A stretch of 64,000 bases of DNA from Polycyclovorans algicola TG408 (GTDB lineage Bacteria > Pseudomonadota > Gammaproteobacteria > Nevskiales > Nevskiaceae): the NCBI RefSeq assembly GCF_000711245.1, contig NZ_JOMH01000001.1:2164830-2228829 (forward strand). The letters are read 5' to 3'. Each line of letters begins with the position of its first letter. Within the stretch, counting starts at the first letter, position 1. The notes under the pieces are model-generated. The model worked only from the letters and a program-made list of their open reading frames with translations, was not told where the DNA came from and searched no databases. Position numbers and translations under genes: made by a program. This document shows positions 54,646-63,084 of this stretch, piece by piece.

Positions 54646-56433
54646 ATGGGCCAATACACCGCCCCCCTGCGTGACATGCAGTTTGTCCTTCACGAAGTGC
54701 TGAATGTGGAGGCCGAACTCAAGGCCATTCCCAAGCACGCCGAGATGGACGCCGACACCATCAACTCGATTGCCGAAGAAGCGGGCAAGTTCGCCTCTGA
54801 AGTGATCTTCCCGCTGAACCAGTCGGGCGATGAAGAAGGCTGCACCCTCGACAAGGCCACCGGCGAGGTCAAAGCCCCTGCCGGGTTTGCGGCGGCCTAC
54901 GCGCAATATGTGGAAGCGGGCTGGCCGGCGCTGGCGTGCAGCAGCGACTTCGGTGGCCAGGACCTGCCCGAAGTCGTCAACAACGTGCTTTATGAAATGC
55001 TCAACAGCGCCAACCAGTCGTGGACCATGTACCCCGGCCTGACCCACGGCGCCTATGCGGCGCTGGTGGCGCATGGCACACCGGAGCAAAAAGCCGCTTA
55101 CCTGCCCAAGCTGGTGTCGGGCCACTGGACCGGCACCATGTGCCTCACCGAAAGCCATTGCGGCACCGACCTGGGTATGTTGCGCAGCAAGGCCGAAGAC
55201 AACGGTGACGGCAGCTACGCCATCACTGGCCAGAAGATTTTCATCAGCTCAGGCGAGCACGACCTGGCCGAAAACATCATTCACCTGGTGCTGGCGCGCC
55301 TGCCGGATGCCCCAGCCGGCACCAAGGGCATCTCGCTGTTCATCGTGCCCAAGTTCATCCCCACCGCCGACGGCGGGCTGGGCAAGCGCAACACCATCAA
55401 GTGCGGCGCGCTGGAACACAAGATGGGTATTCACGGCAACGCCACCTGCGTGATGAACCTCGACGGCGCCACCGGCTGGCTGGTCGGTGAGCCGCACAAG
55501 GGCCTCAACGCCATGTTCGTGATGATGAACGGCGCGCGTCTGGGCGTGGGCATGCAGTCGTTGGGCCTGGCCGAAACCGCCTACCAAAACTCCGTTGCTT
55601 ATGCCAAGGACCGCCTGCAAATGCGTTCTCTGACCGGCAAGAAGGCGCCCGACAAGCCCGCCGATCCGATCATCGTCCACCCCGACGTGCGCCGCATGCT
55701 GCTCACCCAGAAGGCCCACGTTGAAGGCGCCCGTGCCTTCACCTACTGGACTGGCCTGATGATCGACAAGGAGCACGGTCATCCCGACGAGAAAGTCCGC
55801 AACGAAATGGGCGATCTGGTCGCGTTGCTCACGCCCATCGTCAAGGGCTTCATCACCGAGCAGAGCTATGTGTCCACGACCCTCGGCATGCAAGTGTTCG
55901 GCGGCCACGGCTACATCAAGGAATGGGGCATGGAGCAGTACGTGCGCGATGCCCGCATCAACATGATCTATGAAGGCACCAACGGTATCCAGGCGCTGGA
56001 CCTGCTGGGCCGCAAGGTGCTCTCGGACATGGGCGCCAAGCTCACAAAATTCGGCAAGCTCGTCACCGAGTTGGTCAAGGCAGAAAGCGGCAACGAGGCG
56101 ATGAAGGAATTCCTCGGCCCGCTGGCGGCACTGGGCACCGAGGTGCAGAAAGTGACCATGGAAATCGGCCAGAAGGCGATGAAAAATCCGGATGAAGTCG
56201 GCGCGGCTTCGGTGCCCTACATGCACCTGCTGGGCCACTTCGTTTATGCCTACTTCTGGGCGCGTATGGCCAAGGTGGCGTTGGAAAAGCAGGGTGAGGG
56301 CGAGTTTTACGCCACCAAACTGACCACCGCACGCTTCTACTTCGCCAAGATGCTGCCGGAAACGGCGATGAACCTGCAGCAGATTCGCGCCGGGGCTGAC
56401 AGCCTGATGGCCTTGGATGCCGCGAGCTTTTAA
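54646..56433 (+). CDS. Acyl-CoA dehydrogenase with C-terminal extension (DmdC-like)
   Basis: A 595-residue acyl-CoA dehydrogenase. The N-terminal block GQYTAPLRDMQFVLHEVLN, the CLTESHCGTDLG flavin segment, and the catalytic Glu443 in MIYEGTNGIQ are clear. About 120 extra residues at the C-terminus are typical of the long group that includes 3-methylmercaptopropionyl-CoA dehydrogenase DmdC. It oxidises an acyl-CoA to enoyl-CoA and passes electrons to ETF; the chain type is not readable. ATG 54646 has a TGGAG site. It is followed by a strong terminator. Confidence 0.93.
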   Translation: MGQYTAPLRDMQFVLHEVLNVEAELKAIPKHAEMDADTINSIAEEAGKFASEVIFPLNQSGDEEGCTLDKATGEVKAPAGFAAAYAQYVEAGWPALACSSDFGGQDLPEVVNNVLYEMLNSANQSWTMYPGLTHGAYAALVAHGTPEQKAAYLPKLVSGHWTGTMCLTESHCGTDLGMLRSKAEDNGDGSYAITGQKIFISSGEHDLAENIIHLVLARLPDAPAGTKGISLFIVPKFIPTADGGLGKRNTIKCGALEHKMGIHGNATCVMNLDGATGWLVGEPHKGLNAMFVMMNGARLGVGMQSLGLAETAYQNSVAYAKDRLQMRSLTGKKAPDKPADPIIVHPDVRRMLLTQKAHVEGARAFTYWTGLMIDKEHGHPDEKVRNEMGDLVALLTPIVKGFITEQSYVSTTLGMQVFGGHGYIKEWGMEQYVRDARINMIYEGTNGIQALDLLGRKVLSDMGAKLTKFGKLVTELVKAESGNEAMKEFLGPLAALGTEVQKVTMEIGQKAMKNPDEVGAASVPYMHLLGHFVYAYFWARMAKVALEKQGEGEFYATKLTTARFYFAKMLPETAMNLQQIRAGADSLMALDAASF

Positions 56434-56453
56434 AGGCACCGGGACGTCTCACG

Positions 56454-56480
56454 AGGCCGGGCATCTGCCCGGCCTTTTTT
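56454..56480 (+). terminator. Rho-independent terminator after acyl-CoA dehydrogenase
   Basis: AGGCCGGGC (56454-56462), loop ATCT, GCCCGGCCT (56467-56475), then five further T. A nine-base perfect stem and short loop make this the clearest terminator in the window. Confidence 0.9.
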
Positions 56481-56592
56481 GTGTCCGCTGCCCCGTTTCC
56501 TGCCCCGCAATCGCGGGACCATTTCGCCAATAGGTTGACCCGCTCGCCAACCTCAGGCACACCCTGTAGCCGGTTTATTCAGGCAGGTGCAG

Positions 56593-57186
56593 ATGAAACG
56601 GCTGGTGATCGTGCTTTGGCTCCTCTCGGGGGTGTGGGCGGCGCCCGTTGTCGCCAGTGACGTGCTGCGCTGCGGTTCACGTCTGGTGCAGACCGGCGCA
56701 ACACCGGCCGAGGTTCAGGCCCTGTGCGGTGAACCGGTGTTTCGTGACGACTGGGGGGTTGCGCCCACCGGCGGCTTCGGCCCGACGCGGAGCGTTGAGC
56801 AGTGGACCTATGACTTTGGCCCCAGCCAACTGCTTCAGGTGCTGCTGTTTCGTGACCAGCAGTTGCAGTCGATCACCGCAGACGGGTACGGCCTGTCGCG
56901 GCGACCCGGCGGTGGCTGCCGCCACACCGACATCGTGCCGGGCCTTTCGAAATACCGGCTGCTGGCGCGCTGCGGCGAGCCGACCAGCGCCGAAGCCTTT
57001 CACGTGCTGGCGCCGCCACGCCACCCGCGGCATGGCCCCTTCGACCGGTACGGTTACCCGCCGCAGGTGATCGAGGTCTTCCGCGAAAACTGGGTCTACA
57101 ACTTTGGCCCCGGTACCCTGCAGCGGTTGCTGACCCTGGAAAACGGTCGCGTGGTGACGGTCGACAACGGCAAGCGCGGATTCTGA
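56593..57186 (+). CDS. DUF2845-family exported protein
   Basis: A 197-residue protein with a signal peptide (cleavage likely after VVAS near residue 21). Two similar halves follow, each with a Cys-Gly-Glu-Pro signature (VQALCGEPVFRDDW and LLARCGEPTSAEAF), plus TYDFGPSQLLQVLLF and VYNFGPGTLQRLLTL near each end. The four cysteines may form disulfides. This matches the DUF2845 family, of unknown function. A GTG six bases upstream is also possible. It stands alone after the terminator. Confidence 0.85.
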   Translation: MKRLVIVLWLLSGVWAAPVVASDVLRCGSRLVQTGATPAEVQALCGEPVFRDDWGVAPTGGFGPTRSVEQWTYDFGPSQLLQVLLFRDQQLQSITADGYGLSRRPGGGCRHTDIVPGLSKYRLLARCGEPTSAEAFHVLAPPRHPRHGPFDRYGYPPQVIEVFRENWVYNFGPGTLQRLLTLENGRVVTVDNGKRGF

Positions 57187-57301
57187 CCCACCCGCTGTAA
57201 CGCGTGCGCCGGTGGGCCCGTTGCCCGGGCGCTGCGGCCAATCCGGGCGCGATCCTGCGGTTCATACTCGTTATCCCGTTCATCGCACTCCGGAGCTGAC
57301 A

Positions 57302-58606
57302 ATGGCCAAACGTGACCTCACGGGCAGCGGCCTGGCGTTGGTCAACCGCCTCGCCAAACTGCCGTTCATGCAACGGCCCGGCGTCAAGGTTTTTTCCGAA
57401 AAGGCGCTGGCGGTCGGGACCCGCGGCGGCTTTCAGGCCATCAGGGCGGCGCAACAATCGTTCAAGGCGGTCAAGGGACTGGGCCAGCCCGCACGAATGG
57501 CCACAGCACCGTCGGCTGAGTTGTTCGACCTGACCCCCAGCGACGAGCAACAGATGCTCATTGATGCGGCGCGCAGCTTTGCCGATGGCGAATTGCGACC
57601 CGCTGCAGGCCCGGCCAACGAGGCGTTGGCGGCGCCGGACGCCCTGCTTGCCGCCGCCGATGGCCTGGGCTTCGCCCTGCTCAACATCCCCGAAGCCCTG
57701 GGCGGCGCGGGGCAGACGCGCGAGGCCGTCACCAACGTGCTGACCACCGAAGCGCTGGCCTACGGTGATCTCAGCCTCGCCGTGGCCTGTCTGGCCCCCG
57801 TCTCGGTGGCCACGGTGCTCGCCGATCTCGGCAGTGGCGAGCAGCAGGCGACCTATCTGTCGGCGTTCACCGGCGAGCGGCTGCCGAGTGCCGCGCTGGC
57901 CTTGATGGAACCGCAGCCGCTGGCCGATCCGATACAGCCACAAACCACGGCCATCGCCACCACCGGCGGCTACCGGCTGACCGGCGAGAAATCGCTGGTG
58001 GTGCGCGGCGCCGACGCCGAGTTACTGATCGTCAGTGCCATGCTCAAGGACCGACCCCATCTGTTCATCGTCGAAGGCGGCAGCGCCGGGCTGAGCGTGG
58101 CGCCCGAACCGGCGATGGGCCTGCGTGCCGCCAGCACGGTGCGCCTGAAGCTGGACGACGTGGCCGTGCCGGCGCGTGCCCTGTTGGGCGATGCCGACAG
58201 TCTCGAAGGCGTGGTGCTGCGCTCACGGCTGGCGTGGCGCGCCCTGGGCTGTGGCACCGGCCGGGCGGTGCTGGATTTCGTGATGCCCTATGTCAACGAG
58301 CGTCAGGCCTTCGGTGAGCCCATCAGCCACCGCCAGTCGGTCGCCTTCGCAATCAGCGACATGGCCATCGAACTGGAAGGCCTGCGGCTGCTCACGCTGT
58401 GCGCCGCCAGCCGGCTCGATGCCGGCCAACCCGCTGCCCGCGCGCTGGCGTTGGCGCGGCAATTCACCCAGCACAAGCTGGCGAAGATCGGTTCGGACGG
58501 CGTGCAACTGCTCGGCGGCCACGGCTTCACCAAGGAATATCCCGTCGAGCGCTGGTACCGCGATCTGCGGGCCTGCGCGGTGATGGACGGCGTGCTCGTC
58601 GTTTGA
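57302..58606 (+). CDS. Acyl-CoA dehydrogenase-fold protein lacking the catalytic Glu motif
   Basis: A 434-residue protein with an acyl-CoA dehydrogenase fold from about residue 75 (LTPSDEQQMLIDAARSFADG) and a ~70-residue N-terminal extension rich in basic residues. The usual EGT motif is replaced: the chain ends RACAVMDGVLVV, with Asp429 at the Glu position, and stops there. The C-terminal flavin-binding HGFTKEYPVERWYRD block is kept. It is immediately upstream of a complete acyl-CoA dehydrogenase (10 bases), so a heteromeric enzyme of the alpha-beta type known from steroid side-chain oxidation is likely. Confidence 0.87.
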   Translation: MAKRDLTGSGLALVNRLAKLPFMQRPGVKVFSEKALAVGTRGGFQAIRAAQQSFKAVKGLGQPARMATAPSAELFDLTPSDEQQMLIDAARSFADGELRPAAGPANEALAAPDALLAAADGLGFALLNIPEALGGAGQTREAVTNVLTTEALAYGDLSLAVACLAPVSVATVLADLGSGEQQATYLSAFTGERLPSAALALMEPQPLADPIQPQTTAIATTGGYRLTGEKSLVVRGADAELLIVSAMLKDRPHLFIVEGGSAGLSVAPEPAMGLRAASTVRLKLDDVAVPARALLGDADSLEGVVLRSRLAWRALGCGTGRAVLDFVMPYVNERQAFGEPISHRQSVAFAISDMAIELEGLRLLTLCAASRLDAGQPAARALALARQFTQHKLAKIGSDGVQLLGGHGFTKEYPVERWYRDLRACAVMDGVLVV

Positions 58607-58616
58607 GGAGAACAAC

Positions 58617-59825
58617 ATGATTCATCTCGAAACCCCGAAAAAATTCAGGCCGCTGGTCAAGCAGGCGCAGCAGGTCGCGCAGGAAATCTTCCGCCCCAAC
58701 TCGCGTCATTACGACCGCGCCGAACACGAGGCGCCTCAAGAGCTGGAACTGCTTGCCGCGCTGCTCGATGGCCTGAATGCTGCCGGCGGCACCAGCGGTG
58801 CGGGCGCGGCCGGCGTGCGGCGCGACGACACCGGCGACGCAAACAACCGCAACGGCGCCAATCTGAGCACCGTGCTGGGCGTGATGGAATTGTGCTGGGG
58901 CGACGTCGGGCTGCTGCTGGCCATGCCGCGACAGGGCCTCGGCAACTCGGCCATCGCCTCGGTGGCCACGCCCGAGCAACTCGAGCGCTTCGCCGGCCGC
59001 TGGGCCGCGATGGCGATCACCGAGCCGCACTGCGGCAGCGACTCGGCGGCGATCCGCACCACCGCCAGGCTAGACGGCGATCACTACGTTCTGAACGGCG
59101 AAAAGATCTACGTCACCAGCGGTGAGCGCGCCGATCTGGTGGTCGTCTGGGCGACCCTGGACAAGGACGTGGGCCGCGCGGCGATCAAGAGCTTCGTGGT
59201 CGAAAAAGGCATCCCCGGCTTCGAACTGGTGCGGCTGGAACACAAGCTCGGCATCAAGGCCTCCGACACCGCCGCGTTCGTGCTGAAAGACGTGCGGGTC
59301 CCTAAGGAAAACCTGCTGGGCTCGCCCGACATCGACGTGGGCAAGGGGTTTGCCGGGGTCATGCAAACCTTTGACAACACCCGGCCGCTGGTGGCCGGCA
59401 TGGCGGTGGGGCTGATGCGCGCCTGCCTCGATGAAACCCGCGCGCAGCTTGAGGTCGCCGGCATCGAGATCGACTACGGCGCTCAGCCGTCCCGCATGTC
59501 ATCGGCCGCCGCGCAGTTCATCGCCCTGGAAGCCGACTATGAGGCAGCCCGCCTGCTGACCCTGCAGGCCGCGTGGATGGCCGACAACCGCAGGCCGAAC
59601 TCGCTGCAGGCGTCCATCGCCAAGGCCAAGGCCGGGCGGGGTGCCGTCGACGTGGCGCTGGGCTGCATTGCGCTGCTCGGTGGCGCCGGCTTTAGCGAGC
59701 ACCACTTGCTGGAAAAATGGGCGCGCGACGCCAAGATTCTCGATATCTTCGAGGGCACCCAGCAGATTCAGTTGCTGATTATCGCCCGTCGATTACTGAA
59801 CAAGTCATCTGCTGAACTCAAATAA
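58617..59825 (+). CDS. Acyl-CoA dehydrogenase (catalytic partner)
   Basis: A 402-residue acyl-CoA dehydrogenase. AITEPHCGSDSAAI binds flavin and substrate; the catalytic base Glu379 lies in IFEGTQQIQLLI. It is complete at both ends. A GAGGAG site overlaps the stop of the upstream gene. Together with the shorter, Glu-less partner it probably forms one heteromeric enzyme. The acyl substrate is unknown; the nearby FATP-like ligase suggests a bulky or long-chain CoA ester. Confidence 0.93.
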   Translation: MIHLETPKKFRPLVKQAQQVAQEIFRPNSRHYDRAEHEAPQELELLAALLDGLNAAGGTSGAGAAGVRRDDTGDANNRNGANLSTVLGVMELCWGDVGLLLAMPRQGLGNSAIASVATPEQLERFAGRWAAMAITEPHCGSDSAAIRTTARLDGDHYVLNGEKIYVTSGERADLVVVWATLDKDVGRAAIKSFVVEKGIPGFELVRLEHKLGIKASDTAAFVLKDVRVPKENLLGSPDIDVGKGFAGVMQTFDNTRPLVAGMAVGLMRACLDETRAQLEVAGIEIDYGAQPSRMSSAAAQFIALEADYEAARLLTLQAAWMADNRRPNSLQASIAKAKAGRGAVDVALGCIALLGGAGFSEHHLLEKWARDAKILDIFEGTQQIQLLIIARRLLNKSSAELK

Positions 59826-59838
59826 GGATTGACCTCGC

Positions 59839-60696
59839 ATGGCCGAACTGGCTGCCGTCACCACCGGGCGCTTCTGGCTCGACGATTCGCAGATTGCCTA
59901 CGAACGCTGGGGCCGCGCCGGTGACCCGCCACTGATCCTGCTGCACGGCATCCTGCTGGACTCGGGCATCAATCGCGGGCTGGCGCGCAAGATGGTCCGC
60001 GAGGGCTACGAGGTGGTGTTGCTCGACTTTTTCGGCCACGGCCGCAGCGACCGCAGCAGTGATCCCAAGGACCACCGCGCCGACTTTTACGCCGAACAGG
60101 TGCTGGCCGTGATGGACCATCTGGGCTTCAACAAGGCGGTCATCGGCGGCGTTTCGCTGGGCTGCATCGTGTCGCTGCACGTCGCCCACAAGGCACCCGA
60201 GCGGGTGCAGGCGATGCTCCTCGAAATGCCGGTGATGGAATGGTCGGCGCCGTGGGCCATCATCATGCTCGGACCGCTGCTGGTCAGCTCGCGCTATCTG
60301 CCGTTTCTGCAAGGGCCGTTCGCCCGCTGGCTGGCCAAACGTCCGCGCCCGCGCAACGAAGTCGCAGCGTCAGTGATTAACACCCTGTCGATGACGCCGA
60401 GTCATATGGCCGCGGTGCTGCACGGCGTCCTCGTGGGTTCGATCGTGCCGACCGAGCAGCAGCGCCAGAAACTGACCATGCCCACGCTGATCATTGCCCA
60501 CGCCCGCGACCGGCTCCACGAGTTTCAGGACGCTTACGTGCTCCACCAGGAGCTGTCGCAGTCGCGTCTGCTCAAGGCCAACAGCATTCTTGAATTGCGC
60601 CTCAAACCGCAGCGACTGTGGCCGCAGATCAGCCAGTTTTTGCAGGATGTGAAGCCCGGCAAGAAGCGGACGGCCGGGCGACGCAAATCGGTGTGA
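59839..60696 (+). CDS. Alpha/beta-hydrolase-fold protein, catalytic His not evident
   Basis: A 285-residue protein with the oxyanion segment LLHGILLDSG near residue 35, nucleophile elbow GGVSLGC with Ser106, and a likely acid Asp224 in AHARDRLHEF. Where the catalytic His is expected, before the last helix, the sequence reads ILELRLKPQRLW without His. It may be inactive or use another residue such as His227. It follows the acyl-CoA dehydrogenase pair by 13 bases and probably belongs to the same transcript. The last ~15 residues are strongly basic. Confidence 0.85.
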   Translation: MAELAAVTTGRFWLDDSQIAYERWGRAGDPPLILLHGILLDSGINRGLARKMVREGYEVVLLDFFGHGRSDRSSDPKDHRADFYAEQVLAVMDHLGFNKAVIGGVSLGCIVSLHVAHKAPERVQAMLLEMPVMEWSAPWAIIMLGPLLVSSRYLPFLQGPFARWLAKRPRPRNEVAASVINTLSMTPSHMAAVLHGVLVGSIVPTEQQRQKLTMPTLIIAHARDRLHEFQDAYVLHQELSQSRLLKANSILELRLKPQRLWPQISQFLQDVKPGKKRTAGRRKSV

Positions 60697-60774
60697 GCGG
60701 CGCCTGCATCACATTGCGGAAGCGGATGAATGCGAGTGCTATTCTTCGAACATCACTCGTCGCGGGGAGCTCGG

Positions 60775-61251
60775 ATGGACGTTGCGAAGGCCTTGGGTTC
60801 AACGCTGCTGTTCCAGGATTTCTCACCTGAGGAACTCGCATTACTGGCGAGTACGACCGTCGAGGAAACACTCCCGGCCGGCGAGACCCTGTTTCGCGAA
60901 GGTGACATCGGCAATTCGATGTTCGTGATCATGCTCGGCGGCGTGAAAGTCATGAAGCGCAACGAACACGGTGACGACGAGGAGCTGGCACGGCTCGGCA
61001 GTGGTGACTGCTTTGGAGAGATGGCCGTGCTGGATTCCGGTCACGCCCGCATCAGCACGATCTCGGCGCTCGAGCAGACCACCCTGCTGGTGATTTCGCA
61101 GCCGCAGGTCGAAGCTCTTTGCGCGCGGCACAGTGGCTTTGGCCGCAGTTTTTATCGCGAAATTGCCCGCAGACTTTCTCGTCGCCTGAGCATAACGTCC
61201 AGTGATGTGACGCACTACCGAGCGCTGTGGCGCAGCCTCCGCCGTCACTGA
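60775..61251 (+). CDS. Stand-alone cyclic nucleotide-binding-domain protein
   Basis: A 158-residue protein that is mostly one cNMP-binding domain: LPAGETLFREGDIGNSMFVI, then GDCFGEMAVLDSGHARISTI, which is the phosphate-binding cassette with Glu and Arg. No DNA-binding domain or enzyme domain follows; the C-terminal helix is Arg-rich (IARRLSRRLSI). It could sense cAMP or cGMP and regulate a partner. ATG 60775 has a GGGGAG site; an upstream ATG at 60730 is possible. Confidence 0.88.
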   Translation: MDVAKALGSTLLFQDFSPEELALLASTTVEETLPAGETLFREGDIGNSMFVIMLGGVKVMKRNEHGDDEELARLGSGDCFGEMAVLDSGHARISTISALEQTTLLVISQPQVEALCARHSGFGRSFYREIARRLSRRLSITSSDVTHYRALWRSLRRH

Positions 61252-61315
61252 GACCAGGGCTGGCAAGCGCCTGGTGCTGCCACTGCCACTGCCAGCCGTG
61301 CCACGGCGCAGTCAG

Positions 61316-62080
61316 TCAACTCAGAAACCCGCCATCCACGGTCAATGTCGTGCCCGTGACATAGCTCGCCGCATCCGACACCAGATACAGCACGGCCGGC
61401 GCGATCTCGTTCGGTTGGGCGACCCGGCCCAGCGGAATGCTGGGCAGAAAGTGATCGAGCATCTCCTGGTTGGTGGTGAGGGCCGACGCGAATTTGGTGT
61501 CGGTCAGGCCGGGCAGCACGGCGTTGACCCTGATGCCCCACGGCGCGCATTCGCGGGCAAAGGCCTTGGTCATGTTGATGACCGCTGCCTTGGTGATCGA
61601 ATAGATCCCCTGCATCGGGCCCGGCGTCACACCATTGATGCTGGCGATGTTGACGATGGCGCCCTCGCCGTTGCGCTGCATCAGTTTCGAGGCTAATGCG
61701 GCCAACTCGAAATAGCCCTTGACGTTGACCTGCAGGGTTTTGTCGACCATGCCCATCGGCGTGTCGCTGATGTGGCCGAAGTAAGGATTGGCAGCGGCGT
61801 TATTGACCAGAATGTCGAGCCGCCCGAAGCGTTGGTCGATTTCGGTCACCAAGCGCGCCAGCGCCTCGGAATCACCCTGGTGCGCGGCGATGGCTGAGGC
61901 CTTGCCGCCGCCGGCGATGATGGAGGCGGCCACGGCGTCAAGGTCGGCCTGCTTGCGCGATGACAGCACCACGTGGGCGCCCTGTTCGGCCAGCAGTCGG
62001 GCGGTGGCTTCGCCGATGCCGCGCGAGGCGCCGGTGACCAGTGCGATTCGGTCTTTCAGGTCAAAAAGCTGGGTCGGCAT
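61316..62080 (-). CDS. Short-chain dehydrogenase/reductase
   Basis: A 254-residue classical SDR with TGASRGIG (near residue 17), NNAA, catalytic Ser in NIASINGV, and YSITK; it ends GGFLS. Such enzymes oxidise hydroxy-acyl or alcohol groups or act as 3-oxoacyl reductases. It is downstream of the symporter gene on the same strand (9 bases between), so uptake and oxidation of the same compound is a plausible link. Confidence 0.92.
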   Translation of the reverse strand: MPTQLFDLKDRIALVTGASRGIGEATARLLAEQGAHVVLSSRKQADLDAVAASIIAGGGKASAIAAHQGDSEALARLVTEIDQRFGRLDILVNNAAANPYFGHISDTPMGMVDKTLQVNVKGYFELAALASKLMQRNGEGAIVNIASINGVTPGPMQGIYSITKAAVINMTKAFARECAPWGIRVNAVLPGLTDTKFASALTTNQEMLDHFLPSIPLGRVAQPNEIAPAVLYLVSDAASYVTGTTLTVDGGFLS

Positions 62081-62089
62081 CTCGGGTTC

Positions 62090-62965
62090 TCAGGGTTGCG
62101 GAGCGGGGATCTTTTGTCGGCCAATGGCGATCAGCAGTGCACCGAAGCCGTACATCATGATGCTGTATACCGCCGCTGGCACCGCCATCTCGCTGTTGTC
62201 GAGGATCGACAGCGCCACCAGCAGGCCCACCGTGCCGTTCTTGATGCCCAGCTCGGCCGACAGGGTTACGCAGTCGCGCCAGCTCAATCCGCTGAGGCGC
62301 CCCGCGAAAAAGCCCAGGCCAAAACCGATGACATTCAGTGCCGCGCACGCGGGGCCGGCCTGAACCAGTAGACCCAGCAGATTCTCGCGATTGGTGTAGG
62401 CCAGCCCCACCACCAGCAGCACCAGCACCAGCGCGCCGAACAGGCTCACGCCGCGCTCGGCCAGCGCCGCGAGGTTGGCATTGCGGGCGCGAATGAGCAT
62501 GCCGATGGCCACCGGGATGAGCGTGATGACCGACAGCATGATCACCGTCTGCAGGAACGGCAGCGTCAGTGGCACCTCGGTTTCGGCACCGAGGCGGGCC
62601 ATCGCCAGATTCACCCAGAGCGGCAGCGTGACGATGGTGGCGAGGCTGGCAATGACCGTCAGCACGATCGACAGCGCCACATTGCCGCGACCGAGAAAGG
62701 TGATCAGGTTCGACGTGGTGCCGCCAGGACAGGCGGCCAGAATCACCACGCCGATGGCCACCGCCGCGCTCAAGCCCGGCAAGCCCGCCAGCAACAGGCC
62801 GACCAGCGGCATCACCAGCAACTGCAACACGGTGCCGATGACCGCACCGCGCGGCGCTCTGGCCTCCCGGGTGAAGTCGTGCAGGGTCAGCGTCAGCCCC
62901 ATGCCGATCATGATGATGAACAGGGCAATGGGCAGCCCTATGGCGATCAGCGGACTCTGTTCCAT
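62090..62965 (-). CDS. Bile acid:sodium symporter-family transporter
   Basis: A 291-residue membrane protein with about nine to ten hydrophobic segments. The CPGGTTSNLITFLGRGNVALS block near residue 80 and the SAELGIKNGTVGLLVALSIL segment near 235 are hallmarks of the BASS family, where they form the crossing helices of the sodium sites. Family members carry bile acids, pantoate, pyruvate or other organic anions, so the substrate is open. It is divergent from the acyl-CoA ligase gene. Confidence 0.9.
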   Translation of the reverse strand: MEQSPLIAIGLPIALFIIMIGMGLTLTLHDFTREARAPRGAVIGTVLQLLVMPLVGLLLAGLPGLSAAVAIGVVILAACPGGTTSNLITFLGRGNVALSIVLTVIASLATIVTLPLWVNLAMARLGAETEVPLTLPFLQTVIMLSVITLIPVAIGMLIRARNANLAALAERGVSLFGALVLVLLVVGLAYTNRENLLGLLVQAGPACAALNVIGFGLGFFAGRLSGLSWRDCVTLSAELGIKNGTVGLLVALSILDNSEMAVPAAVYSIMMYGFGALLIAIGRQKIPAPQP

Positions 62966-63084
62966 CGAAGCTCCCCGGGGTTGGCTTTTGTCGCCGTTAT
63001 GGTTGTCGGATTAGCCTACCGCCTCGGCGATCTGCAGTGGCATCATCATTGACCACTACGATAACAACGACGAGGACATCCGCC

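Noticed and set aside
55249-56439. Minus-strand open frame (396 codons) opposite the DmdC-like dehydrogenase
   Set aside because: Antisense to a complete enzyme, with its start in mid-gene and no conserved motif.
61252-61315. Inverted repeat GGCTGGCA / TGCCAGCC between convergent genes as a terminator
   Set aside because: The loop is over 20 bases and no T run follows on either strand, so support is too weak.
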